Shown: positions 8,655-14,877 of the stretch, piece after piece
How the letters are laid out: every line of letters starts with the position of its first letter
Numbering within the stretch: position 1 is the first letter of the stretch
Source: JBOHER01 sp050701115
Lineage (GTDB): Bacteria; Actinomycetota; Actinomycetes; Mycobacteriales; Pseudonocardiaceae
Reading direction: 5' to 3'
DNA: 43,995 nt
Assembly: GCA_050701115.1 (NCBI GenBank)
Contig: JBOHER010000089.1
Location: 1 to 43,995 of the forward strand
Made by a program: the position numbers and the translations under genes
The notes under the pieces: generated by a model
Database searches by the model: none
What the model saw: only the letters and a program-made list of their open reading frames with translations
What the model was told of the DNA's origin: nothing

Positions 8655-9382
8655 TCGGACTCGTACTGGCCGCCGGTGCGGGGCGGCGCCTGCACCCGTT
8701 GACCCACGACCTGCCCAAGACGATGCTGCCGGTCAACGGTGATCAGTCCATTCTGGACATCGCCCTCGGCAACCTGCGCCACGTCGGCATCACCGACGTC
8801 GTCATCGTCACCGGATTCGCGGCCAAGCGGATCGAGGAACGCCTGCCGGACCTGCGCCGACGGTACGGGCTGACGCTGCACACCGTCTTCAACGACCGAG
8901 CCGAGGAGTGGAACAACGCGTACTCGCTGTGGCAGGCGCGGGACTGGTTCACCGAAGGCGTGCTGCTGGTCAACGGGGACACCGTGCATCCGGCCGGCGT
9001 GCAGGAAAGCCTGCTCGCCGCCCGCGGCCCGGACATCCTGCTTGCCGTGGACGACGTCAAGCAGCTGGCCGAGGAGGAGATGAAGGTCGTGCTGGCTGCC
9101 GACGGCACCGTAGCGCGCATCAACAAGGCCATCGACCCGGCAGCAGCGGCAGGGGAGTACATCGGCGTCACCCTGATCGAGCCGATCGCCGCCGGACCGC
9201 TCGCGTCCGCGCTGGAAGCCACCTGGTCGCGGGACCCTTCGCTCTACTACGAGGACGGCTACCAGGAACTCATCGACTCCGGCGGCAAGGTGCACGTCGC
9301 CTCGATCGGCACCGTCGACTGGGTCGAGGTCGACGATCACGCCGACCTCGCTCGGGCACGGGAGGTGGCATGCCGCTATTAG
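8651..9382 (+). CDS. NTP transferase (sugar/polyol-phosphate cytidylyltransferase-like)
   Basis: The product has 243 residues; the start ATG 8651 is coupled to the upstream stop and preceded by GAGGAAGA. The N-terminus LAAGAGRRLHPLTHDLPKTM has the GxGxR-x3-P-x3-PK signature of nucleotidyltransferases that load a sugar or alcohol phosphate onto a nucleotide. The metal-binding aspartate is in LLVNGDTVH, and EWNNAYSLW and TVDWVEVDDHADL are typical of LicC-like choline-phosphate or polyol-phosphate cytidylyltransferases. Its neighbours make glycerol-1-phosphate and use CDP-activated alcohols, so CDP-glycerol (sn-1) formation is the natural guess. CDP-choline, CDP-inositol or a dNDP-sugar remain possible. 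It is soluble and cytoplasmic. Confidence 0.82.
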   Translation: MIGLVLAAGAGRRLHPLTHDLPKTMLPVNGDQSILDIALGNLRHVGITDVVIVTGFAAKRIEERLPDLRRRYGLTLHTVFNDRAEEWNNAYSLWQARDWFTEGVLLVNGDTVHPAGVQESLLAARGPDILLAVDDVKQLAEEEMKVVLAADGTVARINKAIDPAAAAGEYIGVTLIEPIAAGPLASALEATWSRDPSLYYEDGYQELIDSGGKVHVASIGTVDWVEVDDHADLARAREVACRY

Positions 9383-10425
9383 CTCGCATGATCGAGTCTC
9401 CGCTCTCCGTGGACATCCGGTCCGGCGCCATCGCGCGGCTGGCGGAGCTGCTCGCCGACGGGCGGATCTCGTCCGGCGGCCGGGTGGCCGTCGCGGTGGG
9501 TCCCGGGCTGGGCGCGGAGATCGCCGAGCAGATCCGTCCGCAACTCGGCGACGCGGAGATTTTCGACGTCGTGGACTGTTCGGTGGACGCCGCCCGCGAG
9601 CTCGCCGACAAACTGCGCACGTCCTTCTACGACGCGGTGGTCGGCATCGGCGGCGGCCGCACGCTGGACGTCGCCAAGTACGCGGCCAGCCTGGTCGGCC
9701 TGCCGATGGTCGCCGTGGCGACGAGCCTCGCGCACGACGGGCTGGCCTCGCCGGTGGCCTCGCTTGAGCACGAAGGACGCAAAGGGTCCTTCGGCGTGCA
9801 CATCCCGATCGCGGTGGTGGTCGACCTGGACTACGTCCGGCGCAGCCCGATCCGATGGGTCAGGGCGGGTATCGGGGACGCGGTCAGTAACCTCTCGGCG
9901 CTCGAGGACTGGTGGCTGGCGCACCGGGAGCGGGGCGAGGCGGTCGACGGCCTTGCCGCCGCGTTCGCCCGTTCCGGGGCCGAGGCCGTGCTGTACCACC
10001 AGGAGGACACCGATTCCGAAGCGTTCCTGCATACGTTGGCCGAAGCGCTCGTGCTCAGCGGGCTCGCGATGGCCATCGCAGGCACCAGCCGACCGTGCAG
10101 CGGGGCGTGCCACGAGATCTCGCACGCGATCGACGCGCTCTACCCCGGCGACACCCGGCACGGTGAGCAGGTCGCCGTCGGCGCGTTGTTCTCCTCGTTC
10201 CTGCGGGAGGACGGCCTGGCAGGCCCGCTGGACGACTGCCTGCGCAGGCGCGGCGTCCCCCGCCTGCCCGCCGATATCGGGCTCACGTCCGCGCAGTTCT
10301 GTGCCGCCGTCGAGGCGGCGCCGGCTACCCGACCCGATCGGTACACCGTGCTGGAACACCTCGGGCTGAACGCCGAGCAGATCAGGAAGCGAGTCGATGC
10401 GTTCGTCGAAACCTTCTATCGCTGA
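9370..10425 (+). CDS. sn-glycerol-1-phosphate dehydrogenase family protein (AraM/EgsA-like)
   Basis: The product has 351 residues from ATG 9370, with GGAGG four bases upstream; it overlaps the preceding gene by 13 bp. The family reduces dihydroxyacetone phosphate to sn-glycerol-1-phosphate, the enantiomer used in archaeal lipids, with NAD(P)H and a metal. The nucleotide-binding loop is VVGIGGGRTLDVAKYAA, followed by the characteristic VATSLAHDGLASPVAS. The expected metal ligands are present: D170 (GIGDAVSN), H248 (CHEISHAID) and H264 (RHGEQV). Length matches the bacterial AraM type. No PcrB-like prenyltransferase gene is in the window; instead it sits between a cytidylyltransferase and a CDP-alcohol phosphatidyltransferase, which suggests the product is activated as CDP-glycerol. 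A related 2-deoxy-scyllo-inosose or dehydroquinate-type function is less likely. Confidence 0.85.
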   Translation: MPLLARMIESPLSVDIRSGAIARLAELLADGRISSGGRVAVAVGPGLGAEIAEQIRPQLGDAEIFDVVDCSVDAARELADKLRTSFYDAVVGIGGGRTLDVAKYAASLVGLPMVAVATSLAHDGLASPVASLEHEGRKGSFGVHIPIAVVVDLDYVRRSPIRWVRAGIGDAVSNLSALEDWWLAHRERGEAVDGLAAAFARSGAEAVLYHQEDTDSEAFLHTLAEALVLSGLAMAIAGTSRPCSGACHEISHAIDALYPGDTRHGEQVAVGALFSSFLREDGLAGPLDDCLRRRGVPRLPADIGLTSAQFCAAVEAAPATRPDRYTVLEHLGLNAEQIRKRVDAFVETFYR

Positions 10426-11173
10426 CCTGCGCGACGTCTGTCAGCCCGAGTCGATCCTCGGGCGGGTCAGCGGCGAGCACTGGGCCGGGCGGCTCTACAT
10501 GCGCCGGGTGTCGCTGTACCTGACGCGCTGGCTGCTGCCCACCCCGATCACCGCGGACGGCGTCACCTGGCTGATGATCGGCAGCGGCCTGGTGGCGGCG
10601 GTGTTCCTGGCCATGCCCTACCTGTGGGCGGCCGTGCTCGCGGTGGTGTTCATCCAGCTGCAACTGCTGTTCGACTGCGCGGATGGCGAGATCGCCCGGT
10701 GGCGGCGCGCGACGAGCCCGGTCGGTGTCTACCTGGACCGCATCGGGCACTACTCCACCGATGCCGCACTGGTGGCGGCGCTGGGCGTGCGCGCGGATGG
10801 CGGCTTCGGCTCGATCGACGGCTGGACCACCCTCGGCCTTGCCACCGCGGTGCTGGTCCTGCTGATCAAGTCCGAAACCGACCTGGTGCACGTCGCCCGT
10901 GCCCATGCCGGTCGCGCGTTGTTGTCCGACGGTGAGACCGTGATGCGCCCGCGCGGGCTGCGCAGCCTGCGCCAACTCGTCGCCTACTTCCCCTTCCACC
11001 GGGTACTGCTGGCCATCGAACTGTCCGCGCTTGCCCTGCTCGCCGCCGTGGTGGACCTGCTGGCCGGTTCGCTGATCGGCAGTCAGGTGCTCGCTGTCGC
11101 TCTGCTTCCGGTCGCCGTAATCGTCGCCGGGGGCCACCTGCTCAGCATTCTCGTATCCCGGAGGTTGCGATGA
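10397..11173 (+). CDS. CDP-alcohol phosphatidyltransferase with a D-to-H motif change
   Basis: The product has 258 residues from ATG 10397, overlapping the dehydrogenase gene by 29 bp. It is a membrane protein with several hydrophobic helices. The family motif runs from D93: D93-C-A-D96-G-E-I-A-R, then eight residues, G110, D114 and H118. The fourth position is normally aspartate, the proposed general base that activates the acceptor hydroxyl; here the codon at 10748-10750 is CAC, histidine. The first three aspartates that bind the metals are intact. YLDRIGHY may define a subfamily rather than a dead enzyme. It presumably transfers a phospho-alcohol from a CDP-alcohol made by the operon's cytidylyltransferase. 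Confidence 0.83.
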   Translation: MRSSKPSIADLRDVCQPESILGRVSGEHWAGRLYMRRVSLYLTRWLLPTPITADGVTWLMIGSGLVAAVFLAMPYLWAAVLAVVFIQLQLLFDCADGEIARWRRATSPVGVYLDRIGHYSTDAALVAALGVRADGGFGSIDGWTTLGLATAVLVLLIKSETDLVHVARAHAGRALLSDGETVMRPRGLRSLRQLVAYFPFHRVLLAIELSALALLAAVVDLLAGSLIGSQVLAVALLPVAVIVAGGHLLSILVSRRLR

Positions 11174-12033
11174 CTCACACATTCGGCTGCGTCGTGCTCA
11201 CCGAGGCCCGCCGGCCAGACCACCTCCAGCGTGCGATGGAGTCGGTGCTCGTCCAACGGGGCGTGGATGTCGACCTCGTGGTGGTGGGCAATGGCGCAAA
11301 GCCGGAGGATCTACCTGACGGCGCGCGCGTGCTGGCGCTGCCCGAGAACCTCGGCATCCCGGCTGGGCGTAACGCCGGGATCCCGGAGGCCACCGGCGAC
11401 CTCCTGCTGTTCCTCGATGACGACGCCTACCTGAAGGGCGACGATTTCCTCAGCCGGGCGGCCGAGATGTTCGACCGCGATCCGACGCTCGGCGTGGTGC
11501 AGCCACGGGTGCTCGATCCGGCCGGGGTGCGCACCCCGCGCCGATTCGTGCCACGCCTGCGGGTGGGCGACGACCGGCGCAGCAGCGACGTGGTGGCGCT
11601 GTGGGAAGGCGTCTGCGTCGTGCGGCGGTCGGCCCTGGACAAGGCGGGTGCCTGGCCCGATGAGTTCTTCTACATGCACGAAGGCGTCGACCTGACCTGG
11701 CGGGTGATGGACGCGGGGTACCGGGTGCGCTACTGCGGTGACCTTGAGGCCTTCCACCCCGCGGTGGACCCGGAACGGCATCCCGAACTGCACTACTTCG
11801 GCGCGCGCAATCGGGTGTGGCTGGCCCGGCGCAACCTGCCGATCCCGCTCGCCGTGCCCTACCTGGTGACCTGGGCGTTGATCGACACGCTCCGGCTGCG
11901 CAACCTGCGCAGCGCACGCCAGCAGGTGCGTGGGTTTTTCGACGGGGTACGAAAGCCCTGCGGGACCCGGTCACCGATCAGTTGGCGCACCACGTGGCGG
12001 ATGACCCGTGCCGGACGTCCGCCGGTCATCTGA
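11170..12033 (+). CDS. GT2 family glycosyltransferase
   Basis: The product has 287 residues; ATG 11170 overlaps the upstream TGA. The GT-A fold begins CVVLTEARRPDHLQRAMESV; the conserved ALPENLGIPAGRNAGI and FLDDDAY (DXD metal/nucleotide site) follow. The catalytic-base region is FYMHEGVDLTWRVMDAGY, as in rhamnosyl- and galactofuranosyl-type GT2 enzymes. The C-terminus (SWRTTWRMTRAGRPPVI) is basic and probably lies at the membrane surface. It is the last gene of the six-gene operon; its job is inferred to be decorating or starting the polymer made by the CDP-alcohol enzymes. Confidence 0.84.
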   Translation: MTHTFGCVVLTEARRPDHLQRAMESVLVQRGVDVDLVVVGNGAKPEDLPDGARVLALPENLGIPAGRNAGIPEATGDLLLFLDDDAYLKGDDFLSRAAEMFDRDPTLGVVQPRVLDPAGVRTPRRFVPRLRVGDDRRSSDVVALWEGVCVVRRSALDKAGAWPDEFFYMHEGVDLTWRVMDAGYRVRYCGDLEAFHPAVDPERHPELHYFGARNRVWLARRNLPIPLAVPYLVTWALIDTLRLRNLRSARQQVRGFFDGVRKPCGTRSPISWRTTWRMTRAGRPPVI

Positions 12034-12145
12034 GCAGGCGGCGCCTTCCTTCGATGGGCGCAGCGGGGCATTGCCCATTTACCCATACCGTGGGAAGATG
12101 ACAGGGGTGGAAAACGCGAGGCTTTGCGCCCGGAGGAGGCATGCC

Positions 12146-12433
12146 ATGACCACCCTCGAAGGCTTCGAACCCGTCACCGAGGTGACCGCCGACGAGCGTG
12201 CGCGCGTGGCGATCAGCAAGGCGGGCGCGCAGAAGAACGACCGCTACGCCGTCGCCAAGAACGCTGACGGCGCGATTCTGCTCACCCCGCTGGCCAGCAT
12301 CCCCAAGCGGGAGTTGCTGGTCTGGGAGAACGGCGAACTGCGCGCCTCCCTGTTCCGCGGCTTGGCCGATGCGGCCGAAGGCAACGTGCGTGCCTTGGAC
12401 TGGGTGACTTCTGACGATGGCGACGACGAGTGA
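12146..12433 (+). CDS. Probable antitoxin of a RelE/ParE-type pair
   Basis: The product has 95 residues from ATG 12146, preceded by GGAGGAGG. The sequence has an acidic C-terminus (SDDGDDE) and a central ILLTPLASIPKRELLVW stretch that I recognise from small actinobacterial antitoxin-like proteins. No DNA-binding fold is obvious by eye. Its stop overlaps the GTG of the downstream toxin-like gene, the classic coupled antitoxin-then-toxin order. It would bind and neutralise that protein and probably repress the pair. The function is inferred mostly from context. Confidence 0.6.
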   Translation: MTTLEGFEPVTEVTADERARVAISKAGAQKNDRYAVAKNADGAILLTPLASIPKRELLVWENGELRASLFRGLADAAEGNVRALDWVTSDDGDDE

Positions 12434-12738
12434 ACGCACCGCCGTTCACATTGCTCTACACACGTGAGGCCGAAAAGGTCATCGAGGACCTGCGGGCAAA
12501 GAAGCAGCACGCAACCAAACTGAAAAGTGTCCGCAAGACGCTGCGGCTGCTGGCGCAGGCCGGACCACGGCATCCCGGCCTACAGTCGCACGAGTACCGG
12601 TCCGTGCCGGGTCCGCGCGGGGCGACGCTGTGGGAGTCCTACGTGGAAAACAAGACCCCTTCCGCGTGGCGAGTCTGGTGGATCTACGGTCCGGACGACG
12701 AGCAGATCACCATCGTCACCCTCGGCCCTCACCCATAG
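12430..12738 (+). CDS. RelE/ParE superfamily toxin-like protein
   Basis: The product has 102 residues from GTG 12430 within a GTGA overlap. The N-terminus FTLLYTREAEKVIEDLRAKK matches the strand-helix opening of RelE/ParE toxins. Later strands are LWESYVENK, WRVWWIYG and ITIVTLGPHP, the last being the usual RelE-like terminal strand. RelE members cleave mRNA in the ribosome A site, while ParE members poison gyrase; which applies here cannot be told. Length is normal for the family and the gene appears intact. Confidence 0.68.
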   Translation: MNAPPFTLLYTREAEKVIEDLRAKKQHATKLKSVRKTLRLLAQAGPRHPGLQSHEYRSVPGPRGATLWESYVENKTPSAWRVWWIYGPDDEQITIVTLGPHP

Positions 12739-12739
12739 C

Positions 12740-12782
12740 GCTCGGCGCGTTACTTCAACGCCGCAGCGTGGCCTCGATGTTG
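12740..12782. repeat. Direct repeat, upstream copy flanking the AAA/DUF234 ATPase
   Basis: These 43 bases match 14257-14300 at about 40 of 44 positions with one missing base. The downstream copy encodes the C-terminal end of the SRPBCC remnant on the minus strand; this copy is frame-broken, so it is the derived one. The repeats bracket the ATPase gene. Confidence 0.8.
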
Positions 12783-12810
12783 GCCGCGGGATGATCGCGG
12801 GGGAGATGAT

Positions 12811-12846
12811 TTGCCGCTCTGGGATAATCCTCGATAGGATAATCCT
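12811..12846 (+). promoter_or_regulatory. Leaderless-type promoter with two palindromic 11-mers
   Basis: Two near-identical 11-base elements, GGGATAATCCT (12821-12831) and AGGATAATCCT (12836-12846), lie 15 bases apart. The second is a perfect palindrome around a central A and abuts the GTG start at 12847. A TTGCCG -35-like box at 12811 is 18 bases from TAGGAT at 12835, which would place transcription start at about the GTG, giving a leaderless mRNA. The palindromes overlap the -10 region, so a repressor binding there, perhaps the ATPase product itself, is a reasonable guess. Confidence 0.55.
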
Positions 12847-14247
12847 GTGAAGTTTTTAAACCGCTCGGACGAGCTGGTCATGCTCGGCCGCCGGATTTCG
12901 GGCACCGAGGCCGAGTTGCTCGTTGTCTATGGCCGTCGCCGCGTCGGCAAGACGGAGCTGCTCGCGCACCTGGCGTCCACCGTGCGATCGCTGTATTTCG
13001 AGGCGACGGACACGGTCAAGGCGGACCAATTGGCCGATCTCACCGCCGAACTCACACGCGTCTCGGACAACGAGTTGCTGGCGGCTCAGCCGCTGTCCAC
13101 TTGGGACGCGGCATTAGCGGCGATCGCCCAGTTCGTAGGGCAGCAACGCACTCTCGTGGTTCTCGACGAGTTTCAGTTGCTTGCCAAGCAATCACCGGAG
13201 CTCGAGACGGCGCTGAGCCGGTGGTGGCGGACGACGGGACGCAAGCTGCCGCTGACACTCATCCTGGCCGGGAGCGAGCTCTCGTTCTTCGAAGACGAGG
13301 TCCTTGCCGGTCGCCTTTACGGCCGTAGGACAGGGCAACTGAAGCTGACTCCGTTCCTGGCGCGCGAGGCGGCCCTGTTCCATCCCCTGTACACGCCGGA
13401 CGACCGCGTTCGCGCCTACTCGGTATGCGGCGGAGTCCCGTACTACCTCGAGCGTTTCACCGATGACCGCCCGCTCGAAGACCGTCTGCTCTCCGAGGTC
13501 TTCGAGCGGACCGGCCTGTTGCATGACGAGGCTGAACTCATGCTGCGTCAGTCGATCGCCGACCCGACGAACCACATCGCCGTCCTGCGCTCCATCGCGC
13601 ACGGTCACAATCGCAACAGCGCGATCAGCCAGCGCAGCCGGCTCGAGCCCGCCCACGTCACCAAGATCCTCAACTCGCTGGAACGGCTTGGCCTTGTCGA
13701 GCGGCTCCGGCCAATCACCGCATCTCCTAGAGCCAAGAAGATCGCGTATCGCATCAGCGACCAGTTCCTGCGGTTCCACTATCGATTCGTCGAGCCGGCC
13801 CGCTCGCAGCTGCGTACCAGCGCATTGGCCGCCGCGTATCTGCACGACTCGGTCATGTCACAGCTGGATCACCACGCATCCCAGGCGTGGGAAGACATCT
13901 GCCGAGAGCACGTCCTCCGAGCCCTGCCCGAGGTGAGCGCCGTCGGTCGATGGTGGGGCCAGGTTCCGAAAGGGGTGGGCCCAAGAACCGAGGAACGAGA
14001 GATCGACATCGTGGGCGTCGACGCCCACGGAACACCGAACGCGATCGGCATGTGCAAGTGGACGTCGACAGAGGTCGACTTCGACGAGCTCAACCTCCTG
14101 GACCGGCTCGCGCCCCACGTCGACACCTACAACGGAACCACTCAGCGTTTCCTGTGCTCGCGCAACGGATTCAGCAGGCGATTGCGAGCTTATGCCGCAG
14201 AGGAACCCCAGCTCACCCTGATCACGCCCGCCGACATCTACGCCTGA
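12847..14247 (+). CDS. AAA ATPase with C-terminal DUF234-type domain
   Basis: The product has 466 residues from GTG 12847. The opening FLNRSDELVMLGRRI is the standard start of archaeal-type STAND/AAA ATPases. Walker A is YGRRRVGKTELL and Walker B is LVVLDEFQLL. SELSFFEDEVLAGRLYGRRTG is the sensor region, with a winged-helix stretch near 245-300 (AVLRSIAHGHNRNSAISQRS and after). The C-terminal part has REIDIVGVDAHG and a later MCKWTS, matching the nuclease-like DUF234 core. Such proteins are scattered in bacteria and archaea with unclear roles; mobility and defence have been proposed. It is intact, has its own promoter and is bracketed by a 44-bp direct repeat, which suggests recent arrival. 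Confidence 0.83.
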   Translation: MKFLNRSDELVMLGRRISGTEAELLVVYGRRRVGKTELLAHLASTVRSLYFEATDTVKADQLADLTAELTRVSDNELLAAQPLSTWDAALAAIAQFVGQQRTLVVLDEFQLLAKQSPELETALSRWWRTTGRKLPLTLILAGSELSFFEDEVLAGRLYGRRTGQLKLTPFLAREAALFHPLYTPDDRVRAYSVCGGVPYYLERFTDDRPLEDRLLSEVFERTGLLHDEAELMLRQSIADPTNHIAVLRSIAHGHNRNSAISQRSRLEPAHVTKILNSLERLGLVERLRPITASPRAKKIAYRISDQFLRFHYRFVEPARSQLRTSALAAAYLHDSVMSQLDHHASQAWEDICREHVLRALPEVSAVGRWWGQVPKGVGPRTEEREIDIVGVDAHGTPNAIGMCKWTSTEVDFDELNLLDRLAPHVDTYNGTTQRFLCSRNGFSRRLRAYAAEEPQLTLITPADIYA

Positions 14248-14248
14248 G

Positions 14249-14532
14249 CTATCCCCGCTCGGCGCGTTCCTTCAATGCCCGCAGCGTGGTCTCGATGTTG
14301 CGCTGATTGTGCGTCGCCCGGTCCTTGACGCCGGTGAGTAACGGCAAGGTCTTTCGGAGCCAGCCTGGCCGCCGGTCCAGGGTGCTTTCGATGACCCGGC
14401 AGCCCGAGTCGGTCGCCTCTCGGGGGCGAGTTCTGCAAGCACACCCGGATCGCCGACCAGCGCGTACACGTACTCCGGCTGCGCTGCGATGTCGATCTGC
14501 CCTGTCGCGTCCGGTCGGTCGATCGCCGTCAT
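14249..14532 (-). pseudogene. SRPBCC/polyketide-cyclase-like gene remnant
   Basis: A start at 14532 gives MTAIDRPDATGQIDIAAQPE, the usual N-terminus of an SRPBCC (START-like ligand-binding) protein. After about 40 codons the frame is lost. A second frame supplies the family's C-terminal stretch from CRVIESTLDRRPGWLRKT to LKERAERG, ending at 14249. The two parts together encode about 90 residues where about 150 are expected, so there is an internal deletion plus frameshift. The last 44 bases are duplicated at 12740-12782, on the other side of the ATPase gene. Confidence 0.7.
14257..14300. repeat. Direct repeat, downstream copy flanking the AAA/DUF234 ATPase
   Basis: This 44-base copy lies within the coding 3' end of the SRPBCC remnant (minus strand) and begins 10 bases after the ATPase stop codon. 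Its partner is at 12740-12782. See that entry for the comparison. Confidence 0.8.
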
Positions 14533-14542
14533 CACACCAGGC

Positions 14543-14643
14543 GCATGGCGGGGCGCGGTCTGGATGGCACCCGGTTTCGATGAGACACCTCAGGAGATCA
14601 TCGACGCGATGGACCAGCCTGTCTTTCCCGACGATGCCCGGTG
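14543..14643 (+). pseudogene. Antitoxin (Phd/VapB-type) C-terminal remnant
   Basis: The in-frame stretch AWRGAVWMAPGFDETPQEII runs on to a TGA at 14641-14643 that overlaps the GTG of the vapC remnant. This is the typical end of a Phd/YefM-like antitoxin, the part that wraps the toxin. No N-terminal DNA-binding portion is found upstream, where the SRPBCC remnant lies on the other strand. The antitoxin has therefore lost its 5' part. Confidence 0.6.
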
Positions 14644-14877
14644 AAGCACCTACTGCTGGACACTCACGTTGTCCTGTGGTGGCTGGACGGCGCCACACGC
14701 CTGGGGACCGATACGCGCACGGCAATCGAGAAACCAGACAACTACGTGGCAGTATCGTCGATCACCGCGTTCGAGATTGCGACCAAGAAGAAGCTTGGCA
14801 AACTCCGCGTGCCCGACGATCTCACTACGCAACTCGAGGCGAACGCATTTGACGAACTACCGGTGACCATTGAGCCG
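14641..14877 (+). pseudogene. vapC PIN-domain toxin, 3'-truncated
   Basis: From GTG 14641 the product reads VKHLLLDTHVVLWWLDG and continues as a clear VapC for about 78 residues, up to DELPVTIE. The PIN acidic residues D7 and E45 are present. The family normally continues with a HRDPFDR-type segment supplying two further acidic metal ligands; here it stops matching at about 14877, exactly where the opposite-strand membrane-protein gene ends (14878). The frame remains open far beyond, but that is antisense of the neighbour. The toxin is almost certainly inactive. Its antitoxin is also truncated. Confidence 0.75.

Noticed and set aside
11930..12033. Possible frameshift near the end of the GT2 gene
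   Set aside because: The C-terminal SWRTTWRMTRAGRPPVI in the annotated frame is a familiar ending of this GT2 group, so the frame is right.
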